From Microvelia longipes (taxonomy: Eukaryota; Arthropoda; Insecta; Hemiptera; Veliidae): a stretch of 64,000 nucleotides of DNA. Shown here one piece after another: positions 1-10,411 of the stretch. How positions within the stretch are numbered: the first letter of the stretch is position 1; every line of letters starts with the position of its first letter. The notes under the pieces are model-generated. The model saw nothing but the letters and a program-made list of their open reading frames with translations. It did not search any database and was not told the origin of the DNA. The stretch spans positions 4,776,244 through 4,840,243 of the forward strand of contig JACMZG010001913.1 of the NCBI GenBank assembly GCA_018340805.1. Reading direction: 5' to 3'. A program made the position numbers and the translations under genes.

Positions 1-365
1 GTCATTTTTTTAAAATTAATACAAAGTTTATAAGTTTTAAGCTATAAATTAATTGGAGAATGAGCTTTTAATAATTATTGTTATATAAACATAATATACT
101 AATTAAATATAAAAATTGAATCATTAAAAAAATTAAACAAAACTTAAGACAAACAATTTACAAAGAAACCTAAAGCACTAAGTAATTAAACTCTATGGTA
201 TAAGGCTAAACATTGGAATGAACAAAATAATTATGGGAACAGACAAACTTGGCATTATTACTAAGCTGAAAATCACTGAGATGACTAGATAACTTATAAC
301 TCACAGACTAGAAAATGGCCACAGACTTAATAGCTACTTTTTAAGTCTTATTAAAATTAAAACTT
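1..365. other. AT-rich non-coding flank
   Basis: No coding potential, repeat family or RNA fold recognised. It adjoins the 3' tail of the retrotransposon fragment that follows. Confidence 0.5.
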
Positions 366-835
366 ATTATTATTATTATTATGTATTTATTTTTTTTTAA
401 ATGATACATTATTTGAATTTTATTTCTTTAAATTGTGCAATGGAATATAAAGGATTTTCAAGAAGTAAATCTTTTATGCACCTCATAAATTTATATTCAT
501 CAAGAGTCCTTATATCTAGAGGCAGCAAGTTATAAAGTTGAAGACCTGATTGAATGGTATTATACTTAGCAGTCTTAGTTAATCTAAATCTGTCAATAAC
601 ATACAGACTAGTCTGTCTGGTAAAGTAAGAATGAATATTCTCGATCGTCGTTAGGGATGATCTTGCTTTGTGTATAAATGACAATATCTGATAACAGTAA
701 AGGGAGTACAAAGTTAAAATTTCATTTGATTTAAAAAATGTTTTAGATGATTGCCTGGGACTTAGTTTAAACATAACTCTAACTGCTCTTTTTTGTAAAA
801 TAAATAATCTGTTCACAGTAGGAGCGTATTATAGT
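366..835 (-). pseudogene. 3' end of a non-LTR retrotransposon ORF2 (RT C-terminal region)
   Basis: On the minus strand an open stretch from about 835 to 409 (135 codons from a GTG) ends at a TAA. It has the signature of the region after the reverse-transcriptase domain of Jockey/CR1-type LINEs: LQKRAVRVMF near the start, then ILTLYSLYCYQILSF, HSYFTRQ and LYNLLPLDIR. That pattern (QKRAVR, then LTLPSLY, then the H-TR motif) is known from LINE ORF2 C-termini; its function is not well defined. An in-frame TAA lies just upstream and the endonuclease and RT core are absent, so this is a 5'-truncated dead copy, the usual product of incomplete target-primed reverse transcription. Downstream on the minus strand an AAT microsatellite at 366-384 looks like the element's 3' tail. 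The clade is not resolved. Confidence 0.8.
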
Positions 836-840
836 CATAT

Positions 841-1354
841 ATTATAATTTTTAAAATGTATTATAAAAACTAAAAACTGTTTTCATTTAATTAAATAGAA
901 CACAAACATAAAAATGCTTTGCTGCTTGAAGCTATGTTTAAAACACATCCGGTGGGGTGTTTACAAAAAGATCATCAATATCTTCTACTACATTATCTGT
1001 CATGATTACGCGTTTTTCGTAATAGATGAACAAATTAGGTGTAAACACAATTAATTTTTAAGAAAAAAAAGAGGTAATAAGTATGAAGAGACTTGACCTT
1101 GACAAAACAAAAAACAAAACGAGTGTAAACAGCTGTTTTTTAGATTAAAGTTTTATAGATCTACAATTAGATTTTTTTTAATTTTTATATCTTTAAAATC
1201 AATTAATTAAAGATATTATGAGTAATTAGTAATTACTTGACTTAATAGTAATTAACAGGAAATGAGAACATGATTTTTATCGAATATTTTACCTAAACAG
1301 CGAAATATTTTAAAAAAATCATATTTTTGATTAGTCAAAACAGTCAGTTTTTGC
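841..1354. other. AT-rich non-coding
   Basis: Nothing recognised; no open frame of note and no repeat shared with the rest of the window that I could see. Confidence 0.4.
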
Positions 1355-1431
1355 TACTTTCCCTGCCTAGGGAGTTTTGAGAAGTATCCATGTATTTAGG
1401 CCTTACTTTGACTCCCTAGGCAAGGAAAGTA
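1355..1431. repeat. Hairpin with 21-bp arms
   Basis: The left arm at 1355-1375 and the right arm at 1411-1431 are reverse complements with one mismatch. Each contains CCTAGGGAGT or its complement, and a 35-base loop separates them. The same CCCTAGGGAGT core appears alone near 11951, so it may be a remnant of a small palindromic element. Confidence 0.7.
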
Positions 1432-2055
1432 CTCAAATCACTTTGCTGCCTGTTTTGAAGTAACAGATCAGCGAAACGCTTCTTTCCTGCCTAAAACTAG
1501 TTCAGTAATGCTTAATTTTGCTGCCGTGAGCAGATAAAATTATTTTTCTTTGTTTAAATAAGGAATTAATTTTTTGGATGCTCATTTGTCTTTCTTTTGG
1601 CCTTTCACGAAAAATGTATAAATATTATTGATATGCATTTCGTTTTCATTTACGTTGTTGGGCCTGATCTTTTCTTTTTAATTTTCGACTTAGTTAGTTA
1701 TATAGCCTAACTATTAATTTTAATAACTTGAAAATGCTTTGTGTGATGAAGAGTGAAATATTGATGTTTAAATATAACATCTAAATTTTCAATTTGTCTC
1801 TTAAGCGCCCAAACACATAACTTATAAGAAAATTATAATTTTTGTTTACATAATTAAAATAATTATAATTATGTAAATAAAATTATTACATAATTATTAT
1901 TATTTTACATTTATCACTAAATGTAGTTGTTAAAAATACTCTTATGAGGATGTAGTAAGTTTTGTTTTGTTTGTATTTAAATTTTAATTTAGCTACCTTA
2001 TTTATAATGTATTGCTTTTGTAATGTTTTGTACATTTTATTTTTAATTGTTGTTT
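1432..2055. other. AT-rich non-coding
   Basis: Only short AT-rich self-complementary stretches (for example near 1845-1905). No gene or repeat family recognised. Confidence 0.4.
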
Positions 2056-2145
2056 AGCCCTGAAGATGACCCAACGGGGTTGAAATATATAGCTTTCTTT
2101 CTAAATAATTGTTAAACTAAAATTTACCTTGTTCTAAATAATAAT
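2056..2145 (+). ncRNA. Family F copy with hammerhead-like motif
   Basis: CTGAAGA at 2060-2066 fits the hammerhead core CUGANGA. Bases 2067-2081 can form helix II (ACCC against GGGT), followed by GAAA at 2082-2085. The next six bases, ATATAT (2085-2090), would be a loopless helix III. Helix I is weak (AGC against GCT with one extra C). The same sequence recurs at 8287-8412, 33738-33886 and 34023-34172, so this is a dispersed family. Activity is doubtful without a stable helix I. Confidence 0.5.
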
Positions 2146-2721
2146 CAAACCCTACATTTAAGACATATATTTAAAAAAAATTCGCCTATAAACTGATTTA
2201 TTCTAATTTTAGGGCAGCTCTTTGTTTTATTGTTAAAACCTAAAGTAAACTTTCTTAACAAACCAAAAGGAGTTTTTTATTCATTAAACTTACATAAAAA
2301 ACAGACAGAAAATGTTTAAATAAGCTTGCATAATAAACCTACACGAAAGAACATTCAGAATAAGCGAAACGTTTAATGGAATAATACATTTCTAGCTATA
2401 ATTTACATAGAGATGTAACATATGTTTGTTCATAATTTACATATCGTAAACATGACATAGGAAGCTCGTTATACAACGTTTAACTATCCACTATTAGACA
2501 ATTAATTTCGTGTCATTGTCGGTTGTAATTGTCGGTTGTGTGATTCTGAATAAACCATTCGTCTTGCTGAAGTCGATATGGAATCAGACTTAACGAGTTT
2601 GTCCCTCTTTGAAGAAAGTCCAAGTTTCGTAGTCTGGGTTGTGCTGAATTTATGTCATGAAGTATTTTAAGTATAAATGAATTAAAGTTAAGTAATTACT
2701 TTGAACACAACTGTTATAAAC
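2146..2721. other. AT-rich non-coding
   Basis: No feature recognised. Confidence 0.35.
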
Positions 2722-2775
2722 AATCTATGGTATTCCCTAAGGGGTTTATCTAATGAGCCGCAGGGCTGCCAACTT
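2722..2775 (+). mobile_element. SINE-A 3' relic
   Basis: The stretch GGGGTTTATCTAATGAGCCG followed by a CAGGGCT core matches the 3' part of the full SINE-A at 39549-39794. The tRNA head and the ATT tail are missing. Confidence 0.5.
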
Positions 2776-3049
2776 TTGTTTAATTTTAGCACAACTGATA
2801 TCAACGAGGAAGATGCATGTTTGCCAATTTTTTATTTAAAAATTATACTACATTTAATGAATAATATCACTTGCAAAATTTGTTTAGAGTGTTCCAATTA
2901 TTTTTAATAAATTTTAAAATTTACCGTTGTTGTTAGAGCGTGTTGTTCAAGGCGAGACCATATCGCACCACAGCGGATTTATTTAGAACTATTTGTGAGT
3001 TATATTTTATTCCTTAACGTAATTTTTATTTGTATACTCCTAGCTGCTT

Positions 3050-3125
3050 CATTCTATTGGTAAACCGCTTCACAGTTTTCACCGCTTCTATTGGTAAACT
3101 CAAGTTCTGGCGGGAAATCACTTTT
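3050..3125 (+). promoter_or_regulatory. Possible promoter block: two ATTGG boxes and a GGCGGGAA site
   Basis: TTCTATTGGTAAAC occurs twice (about 3053 and 3087), each holding an inverted CCAAT box, and GGCGGGAAA (E2F-type consensus) follows near 3113. This grouping is seen in proliferation-type promoters, but no gene start is visible nearby and chance is possible. Confidence 0.2.
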
Positions 3126-3130
3126 ATCAC

Positions 3131-4280
3131 ACGTGATAACAATACTATATGTGTTTTCGATGTATTTCAACTTTTTAATTAAAATATTTTAACCATATTA
3201 TAATTATATTTACGCTATTTTAAATAATTGAATCGAAATATTCGTGGTAATTTTGTGTTTTAAAATGTTTTGTGCACATAATAAACTATCAGAGATAAAT
3301 TTTCAAGGGCTTGTTTTTTACCCTACTTTTCGTTTAGTTAATGAAATTATTACATTGAATTTGAGGAAATAGTTATTTTTTAATTAATATGTACTAATTA
3401 TAATAAAAAAAAGGTATCAATAGAGCTTTTATTTTAGTAATCTCAACGCCGAATACTGCTCAAAATCGGATTCACTCGTCCCAACTGTAAGAATATATAT
3501 GTACGTACTTAATTTGACCAAAAAAAATTATAAGTTGCTATTATTCACGTGATTTTTTTTTTACAAAAGATAGTGTTGACTATTAAAATAATAACTATTT
3601 ACCCTAACCCTAAGCAATAATATCATATTTTGAACGAAACATAAAAAACAACAATCAAGTAAAACATTATTTTTTCACTGATCCGAACGGCTTTGCCTAA
3701 AACATTTTAGATCCAGGTTTGTATGATAATATTGAGCATTGCAGGCTGAAAAATTACTCGCAATACAATGAAAGCTGGTATAACTAAAAAAGTGTTTTTG
3801 AAAATTTGTTACTTTTAGCATTGACCTTAAGAATTGAAATGAACCAATCAACTAAACAACCCAAGTGACGTAATAGCTCTTTACCGCGAATCTTACATTT
3901 TTAAATATTTTTTTTTTATTTAATTAAATTTGTAAAATTAATATTTTCATTGATTTTTCTTTGAAATGAATTTTTTTCTTTACCTCGATTAACCTAAAGA
4001 ACAAAACAGTTTTTTTTTTATTTTGCATCTTCCTTATTATCTGAGGGGTGTTCGCAAGGGTATAGCTGATAATAATAATATTCTTTCTTCTGTGTGCAAG
4101 TCTTGTCAAAAGCGTGTCAAAAATATAAAACAAATATCACACAGAGTAGAAAAACTTTTAACAAGCAATTGGATTGATATTTAGCACGCACGTAGCCATG
4201 TATAAGACTAACCATGTATAATATATGTCTAGATTCATTTCATTATCAGGATTAGTTTAATATTTATCAGATGACTTGTG
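3131..4280. other. AT-rich non-coding
   Basis: No gene, RNA or dispersed repeat recognised. Open frames here are short and of low complexity. Confidence 0.35.
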
Positions 4281-4384
4281 TACAGAAAAATTAAACATCA
4301 ATGGCATACAGAAAGATTAAACAACAATGGAATAGAGAAAGAATAAACAGCAATGGCATTCAGAAATATTAAACAGCAATGGCA
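4281..4384 (+). repeat. 26-bp minisatellite, four units
   Basis: Units share the frame CAGAAA-N-ATTAAACA-N-CAATGGCA with point changes only. The four copies are contiguous. Confidence 0.85.
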
Positions 4385-5040
4385 TATGAAGTTTACAATT
4401 TAAAATGTAAAACATTACTGTTAGGGGAGGGGGTCATTTATAACACCTAAGTTGTAGTGTTATTAGTGTAATAAATCCTTTCTAACAACTCACTACTGTT
4501 AATTTAGGATTTTTGAATAAAAATAAATATATTATGTTTTTAAAATGAAAATTAATAAAAAATATTTTCTTTGTAAGTATATATGTTTATATATAGTTAA
4601 GCGCTACTTGTAAAATTATGTTTAAAATAAGCATTATCTTATAGGTTGTACGTCATGTAATTTTATTATGCATTTATTTATGTTTTAATTATATATTAAA
4701 CTATGTTTTAAGGCTGTGTAGATATATAGAACAGAAAAAGACATTTGGTTTTTTTCTCTTGCTTAATTCACCGCCTCCGGGTCCCCTCCTCCTCATCTAT
4801 GGTGAAAATATTTTTAAATAATAACAAGGGTCAGACGTGTAAAATAAGCGCCGTGGATTATTATTTCTAAGGTGAAATATTAAAATTGAATTTCTTCAGG
4901 TATATTGGAGTGAAATATTTTTGTTTACTTTTTCTCATAATGGTATATATAGGAAGTACTGAGTTAGCGTTATAAACATGAAACATAAGTTATAACTCTA
5001 TGATCTGATTCAGGTAATATTTAGATGTTCTAAGTAGATG
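4385..5040. other. AT-rich non-coding
   Basis: No feature recognised. Confidence 0.35.
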
Positions 5041-5350
5041 TTACCTGTCTTTAAGTGTTAGTGTGTCTGTTACCATTGCAACTCAAAGCCTGATTTTGGC
5101 CTTATATTTGGCCAAATGGATATTTTTGCCTGATCAAAAGCCTGATATTTATTGATTTTTAAATTTTTACCTTCTCCCCTAAGTTATCTGTTTAGGTATT
5201 TTTTTAAGATGTCCAGAGTCGTTTTCATAAAGTTGTCTGTTTGTAAGGGTGTTCATGTATGTGTGCCTGTTATCATTTCAGCTCCCCAGTGTATTTAAGC
5301 TAGAGTGTTGAAACTTGATTCTAAAATAAATCATTAATTAGTTGTAAAAG
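5041..5350 (-). mobile_element. Family E fragment, reverse orientation
   Basis: GTGTGCCTGTTATCATTTC, then CCCCAGTGTATTTAAGC and GTGTTGAAACTTG, are the reverse-strand equivalents of the tail of family E. The family was defined by comparing 5560-6175, 24591-25000, 36430-36780 and 48637-49150. A short TTGGCC-rich insert lies at 5090-5160. Confidence 0.6.
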
Positions 5351-5559
5351 TTCTAGATCCATTTGTATGATTATATTGTATATTGCTCTGTATTTTTTTT
5401 AAATACAAATTTTAACGGTTTAGATGAGCTAATTGGTGTAAATATTTGTTAATGACGCCATTAAGGAGTCAGCTAAAATTACAAAAATGCATAAAGGCTA
5501 AAAATTGTTTTGTTCAATTTAATATTTAGCTCGCATGAAGGTTTCCATAAGACAAACTC

Positions 5560-6175
5560 CAAGTCTTATTTGTCATAAGACAAATTCTGAGGGCTACCTC
5601 GGAATTTTTCCTCATTACATCGGATTCGCTACGCTTAGCCTCTCTGCTTCGGACTCGCTTCGCTCGTCTTTAGAAATACAGTTCCACAATTTTATAATGC
5701 AACATGCCTTCGGACTCGCTTCGCTCGACTTCAGATAGTAAAATGCATCCGTATCATTCTCAGCGGGCACCTATACAGCACTTATCTCGCTCAATACTCC
5801 CTAATCCGCGTTATGATTGTTAGAAATTTTTGCTGAGTCATTATTGCAAGTAAATTACGTCATGAAAATTTTTTTCTTCTGAATAGCACAACTACAGCGA
5901 TAAAATTATTTTTGTATAAAATTTCAACTCTCTAGCATAAATAAACTGGGAGCTACGATGATAACAGACACATAGACATATAACTTTGAGAAAACCACTT
6001 AATAACAATAACACGCAATAAAAGACACATGCACACACACACACAAACACAGACAACTTTGAGAAAATCACTCGGAATGCCTTAAAAACACCAGACACGG
6101 ATAATTCCTTTTCCATCCTGTTTTTATTGCAAACACAATACTTTTCTTATATACTTACGGTATAAATGAGGAAAA
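5560..6175 (+). mobile_element. Family E copy (head and tail, internal deletion)
   Basis: The head (5590-5790) has CTACCTCGGAA, a CATCGGATTCGCTACGCTTA stretch and GGACTCGCTTCGCTCG. It recurs at 15584, 47220 and, reversed, at 60395. The tail (5835-6175) runs through AAATTTCAACTCTCTAGCAT, an ACACAC stretch and a ...GGTATAAATGAGGAAAAG end, as at 48900-49150. The middle part found in other copies is deleted. The open frames here are not shared between copies. No known superfamily recognised. Confidence 0.65.
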
Positions 6176-6433
6176 GTAAAAATATTAGGTTGATCTGACT
6201 TGAAATTTAGTACAATTGTATCCCTTTAATTAATACCTACACTATGTTTCGTTTTAATACTGGACATATATTTACGGTTTTTGTTAGATCATAAATGTTA
6301 AGCATAATCTAGTGTGGTCAGTGCCTGGATTGGAGAATCCTGGAAATAAAAAGAATGTATTAACTGTTTGAGGGTGGACAAAGGGCATCACTTTTTTATG
6401 TGATTTTCGACATACTAAGTGGTATCCTTAGAA

Positions 6434-6726
6434 CATCAAACTACAAATTCCGTATTTTCCACAAGAATATCTATATTTAAATAGCAGAGCCGGCTTTCGG
6501 CTTTCGCCATCAACTGTGCCGGAAAGGTGAGTCTTTATATGCTTGTGAGTCGTTAAGGGCTTGGAGCAGACAGCTTGGAGTCTGCTCCAAGCCCTTAACG
6601 GAGATTTTGGACAACATATAAAGACTCACCTTTCCGGCACTGTTGATGGCGAAAGCTGAAAGCCAACTCTGCTATTTAAATATAGATATTCTTGTGGAAA
6701 AGACGGAATTTGTAGTTTGATGTTAT
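6434..6726. mobile_element. Fold-back element related to the Penelope-like pseudo-LTR
   Basis: A long near-perfect palindrome: the left arm from about 6437 pairs with the right arm ending about 6724, centred near 6575. The arm motif GCAGAGCCGGCTTTCGGCT (6484-6502) matches the reverse complement of the pseudo-LTR at 33322-33340, and the outer arm TTTTCCACAAG resembles CTTTCCACC there. TACTAAG plus TATCCTTAGA flanks both sides (6414-6435 and 6749-6766), which looks like a duplicated target. I infer a non-autonomous derivative of the Penelope-like element. Confidence 0.75.
6636..6673 (+). ncRNA. Hammerhead-like motif, right arm of fold-back
   Basis: Helix I GGCA (6636-6639) pairs with TGCT (6670-6673). 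The core is CTGTTGA (6640-6646), helix II is GGC/GCT around a GAAA loop, then GAAA at 6658-6661, a short helix III, and C at 6669 as the cleavage nucleotide. The core has U instead of the conserved A at position 6. The left arm on the minus strand (6483-6520) carries CAGTTGA. Probably a weakened or inactive ribozyme. Confidence 0.5.
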
Positions 6727-6845
6727 GAGTAATCCACAGCGTAGTAACGTACTAAGTATCCTTAGAGTTTTCTCACCATGATACCAGAATAGTAGAATAG
6801 TATAGTAATACCAGAATAGTCAACCAGAATAGTATAAAACAATAT

Positions 6846-6882
6846 AACTGACCGGTTTCGACTTTACGTCATCATCAGAGCT
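6846..6882 (-). ncRNA. Hammerhead ribozyme, minimal, loopless helix III
   Basis: Read on the minus strand: helix I AGCT (6882-6879) with AGTT (6849-6846); CTGATGA (6878-6872); helix II GAC/GTC around GTAAA; GAAA (6859-6856); helix III ACC/GGT without a loop; C17 at 6850 in a GTC triplet. All conserved core bases are present. Such minimal helix III hammerheads are known from Penelope-like elements, where they act best as dimers. Activity is inferred, not shown. Confidence 0.7.
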
Positions 6883-6903
6883 GTTTGCAGGCTCTGATTT
6901 ATA

Positions 6904-6940
6904 GGCTCTGATGATGACGTAAAGGCGAAACCGGTCAGTT
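6904..6940 (+). ncRNA. Hammerhead ribozyme copy, opposite arm
   Basis: CTGATGA at 6908-6914, GAAA at 6927-6930, loopless ACCGGT at 6930-6935, C17 at 6936, helix I GGCT (6904-6907) with AGTT (6937-6940). Helix II has a mismatch (GAC against GGC) relative to the other arm, so this copy should be weaker. Confidence 0.6.
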
Positions 6941-7074
6941 GTAATTTTTTTATACTATTGTGGTTGACAATATATTAATTGTTTTTAATTTTAGTGTGTT
7001 TTTTAATTAAATATTATGGTGAGTCTAAACCACAAAATCTCAGTTAAAACAACTAATGATATAGAGTTTTCTGT

Positions 7075-7680
7075 ATATGTGTGTGTGTCCATTATCATCG
7101 TAGCTCCCGGTGTATTTGAGCTAGAATGATGAAAATGTGGGGATCATAAATTTAATTCTTATCACCTCATTAAATAAAATAAAATGCCTGTTTTAGGGCC
7201 TTTCGGTCCAGCAGGGTATTCACCCTGGGGGAATCATCACAGGTGGATTGCATCTACTACACTCATAAGAATTAATTAAAGTTGGCGACATCTTTTTAAT
7301 ACAAATACTATTCATAAAATCTTAGAGCATAGCCCGGGCTGTGAAACTCGGATAACCTCATAAACCGGCAATAGTTAATTGGCAAAATTTACAACTATTC
7401 ATAAATTGCAAAAAAAAAGTTTTTAGAAATTTAGCACACATGAAGTCATGAATTTTTATAGGACCCACAAATGTGCCAAGTTCATCATTATAAAAGGTTA
7501 AGATGAAAATGCAATGAGAAAGGTCAGTGCCTAGATCGGTGACTGCTACGAATAAAATAAATTGTCTGAAGACGAGCGAAGTGAGTCTGAACAACTGAGT
7601 ATGAGCCTAGAGAATTCGATGAGGCGAGACAAAATTCCGAGGTACCACATTACCGATACATTTTTTTTTCATTTTGAACT
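7075..7680 (-). mobile_element. Family E copy, reverse, interrupted by SINE-A
   Basis: The tail part is at 7075-7140 (ATTATCATCGTAGCTCCC), and the remainder at 7340-7680 ends in ACGAGCGAAGTGAGTC and TTCCGAGGTACC, the reverse of the family head. A SINE-A copy splits it at 7181-7352. The open frame on this strand is not conserved in other copies. Confidence 0.6.
7181..7352 (-). mobile_element. SINE-A copy, 5'-truncated
   Basis: The reverse complement reads through a T-arm (GAGTTTCACAGCCCGGGC), then GAATAGTATTTGTATTAAAA and a 3' block close to that of the copy at 48391-48625. The tRNA A-box half is missing. ACCTCATTAA (left) and ACCTCATAAA (right) look like the target-site duplication. Confidence 0.7.
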
Positions 7681-8286
7681 AATTTTAATAAAGAACTAAC
7701 AATATTAAAGACTTGCAGAACGCTATCCGTAGAAAATTAAATAAAAATTACATTAAAGAATATTTCTAAAAGAAGACCTTTTTTACTCGAAATAATTATA
7801 AAACTACCCTTTCGGAGGATCGTAATAAATGGGGCTCTGAGAGACATTTCTACGAAGGGCTTGAAGAGGTAACTATAGGGGCGTTTCAGAAGGGCGACCA
7901 AGGGCTTCAGAAATGGTAGAAAGGGATAAAATTAACTTTTAAAATTATAGTAATTTTGGACATCAAAATTATTTCGACCCAAGCATTTTATTAAATTGAA
8001 TTTGTAATTTTTGTTAATACTCTTTAATATTTTAAATGTATTCTAATAAGATATCGCGGATTTTTTTTTTTTTTTGTAAGTTTGTGATTTAGTGACATAT
8101 ATAAGTAAAATTATTTTTATTTTAGTAGTAATTTTTTTTGTTAAAGATTAAATTAGATGACTAGACTAAAAAGTCTGGTACAAGGTATCTCAGAGATATT
8201 TATTACCTTAGATTCACTCAATACCTCAGGGATCATTAGGACTCGCTTCGCTGCATTTAAGAATTTAATGGTTATTTAAAACAACG
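7681..8286. other. AT-rich non-coding
   Basis: No feature recognised; long T runs near 8059-8080. Confidence 0.35.
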
Positions 8287-8320
8287 TTGACTTCAGTTCT
8301 ACAATTATTTATAAAGAAAG

Positions 8321-8398
<78 letters not shown>

Positions 8399-8412
8399 AC
8401 CCCTTTGGGTCT
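8287..8412 (-). repeat. Family F copy with an expanded AT tract
   Basis: On the minus strand: GACCCAAAGGGGTTGA, then an AT run of about 75 bases (8322-8396), then GCTTTCTTTATAAATAATTG and GAACTGAAGTC. In the copy at 2056 the AT run is only ATATATA and sits at the hammerhead helix III position. The CTGAAGA core is lost here. Confidence 0.6.
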
Positions 8413-8561
8413 TGCTTTATAAAAGAAACATGCTTTATAGAAGCAATTTAATGGTTGTTTTATTCTTAAGAGGGTACTTGGATAACGCTACCCTGGACTA
8501 CTATTACAATCATTACCCAATATAGTAGGATAATTTCAGACTAGCTTAGTTAATTTAACTA
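8413..8561. other. Unassigned spacer
   Basis: Between family F and the ribozyme element. Nothing recognised. Confidence 0.3.
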
Positions 8562-9237
8562 ATATCATTTGATACTACCGAGTTTTGCAAAACGTGAATA
8601 GTTGACACAATTTAATTGTGCTAGAGACACCTAGGAAATATAACAAGCGAGATGCAATGCTACATCTGAGAACTGTTCTTTCATTCGATATTCGTTATCA
8701 TTGATGGTTCGACATAATGTCATGTCCCACTCTGTTTCGTTACGTCTAACTCATCAGGGCGCCGACAGAGCCTGAACTCACTCTGACCTTCAATTAATTC
8801 CGAAGAATATAATGTGACGTATTTACCAGAGACGAGCGGTGCTCTCTTACCGCCATCATCCATGGCAAGCAAAACATATATCATTTGATACTACCGAGTT
8901 TTGCAAAACATGAATAGTTGACACAAGATAATTGTGCGAGAGACACCTAGGAAATGTAACAAGCAAAAAACGATGCTACATCTGGGAACTGATCCATCAT
9001 TCGACATTCGTCATACTTGATGGCTCGACATAACGTTATGTCCCACTCTGTTTCGTTACGTCTAACTCATCAGGGTGCCGTCATGAGTTAGACGTAACGA
9101 AGCAGAGAGGGACATGACATTATGTCGAGTCATCAATGATGACGAATGTCGAATGATGGAGCAGTTCCCAGATGTAGCATCGCTTTTTTCTTGTTACATT
9201 TTCTAGGTGTCTTTCGCACAATTATATTGTGTTATTT
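8562..9237 (-). mobile_element. Hammerhead tandem element, locus 1 (retrozyme-like)
   Basis: ATATCATTTGATACTACCGA starts at 8562 and again at 8878, a 316-bp period: one full unit (8562-8877) and a partial second unit (8878-9080), both reading on the minus strand. At 9080/9081 it meets an inverted partial copy on the plus strand (9081-9237). Locus 2 (25001-25367) and locus 3 (37826-38337) share the sequence and the same conserved 3' end in AAATGATATA. No protein is encoded. Tandem direct units of a few hundred bp with a hammerhead match the description of animal retrozymes, which depend on another element's reverse transcriptase. Confidence 0.75.
8730..8770 (-). ncRNA. Hammerhead ribozyme, type III arrangement
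   Basis: Minus strand: CTCTGT (8770-8765), C17 (8764), GGCGCC (8763-8758), CTGATGA (8757-8751), helix II GTTA/TAAC around GACG (8750-8739), GAA, then ACAGAG (8735-8730) pairing perfectly with CTCTGT as helix III. The GTC triplet and every conserved core base are present. Helix I is the self-complementary GGCGCC with no loop, so pairing between two molecules may be needed. Identical to locus 2. Confidence 0.75.
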
Positions 9238-9875
9238 AAATAAGAAAGTCTCAAATGTACAACAATATTTTAAACAAATTATCAGATACGGGGACCCGGA
9301 ATTTTACCCTAACACATCGGATTTGCAGGCACATGGGGCTAATCCATGTACTACCGCCGGCATTCCCCTAAGTAGCATACTCCTTAAAGTAATAGAAACC
9401 TACTAGGTCATCATGTGCAACCAAAGCAAGGAAACATACTTTCCTGAAATGGATCAAAACACTGCAAATCTAAATCTAAAACATGCAGGTCTATTTATCA
9501 GATTACCTGAAAGGCTTAAACAAAGCGTCTTATAATCCTCTGCTATTCCGCAACGTTTCAATCGACTTATCATTTTCAGCACAGGGGTCATTTGATAGAA
9601 CATTTTATTTTCTTTAAAACAGTTTTGATTTTTTCAAGGGTTTTATCGTGGTTTTATGTTAGGGACGAAATGCAGGGATTATCCCCTGTGTAGGTTTTCT
9701 AGCTGGGTAATAGAGCAAGGGATTAGACTTTTCATTCAACCTCTGCCTAGTTTACTTTTATACTTTGACCTAGATGTAGCCTTACCAGCCTATATAAGGC
9801 TAGTGTTTCTAGTTTACCTGAGTACGAACATTTCTGTTCTTTATCCAGTTATTAAGGTATTATATACATACACAT

Positions 9876-9880
<5 letters not shown>
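9238..9880. other. Non-coding, unassigned
   Basis: Slightly more GC than its surroundings, with short open frames on the plus strand (9146-9406, 9656-10000) that I cannot match to any protein. The second runs into an AT microsatellite. Confidence 0.35.
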
Positions 9881-9931
<51 letters not shown>

Positions 9932-10040
9932 ACACATATATATATTATATATATATATATAATAATAATATATTTATATATATATATATATAATATATAA
10001 TATATATATATATATTATATATATAATATATGTGTACAGG
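9881..10040. repeat. AT microsatellite
   Basis: Imperfect TA runs with short ACACAT and AATA interruptions. Translated YIYI stretches are artefacts of the repeat. Confidence 0.9.
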
Positions 10041-10411
10041 GTGTTTCATATAAAGTGTCCACCAAAGAAGGAGGTGATAGTACTTCTCAAAGGGAACAAA
10101 AAATGTTCTATAATAAAAACCCGATCTCCAACCGTTTTCCCACAAGGTCAAATTAAATATTTTAAAAAAATATTTGACACCACATCATAAAATTGTTAAT
10201 AGCGTTTAAACTATTCAAGCTAGAAAGGCGAAATTGGTCTCGTTAGAAAGCTGAGTAAATTTCCTAAAGGACAAACTACTAGCTATGTCAAATATTTTGT
10301 AACTACTGCCCAAAAATTTGCATGAAAATGATTTTTTGAAAAAATGAATTTTATGGAATTTTGTGGTAGGGCATTAGAGGAAGTAAAAGATAAGCAAAAG
10401 TTCAGCCAAGA

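Larger units (their letters stand above)
6829..6972. repeat. Palindromic element with paired hammerheads
   Basis: The left arm (about 6829-6882) and right arm (about 6903-6972) are reverse complements. Both carry a hammerhead motif and both run out into TATACTATT and GGTTGAC. The sequence CCAGAATAGTA is duplicated just left of it (6784-6840). Confidence 0.75.
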
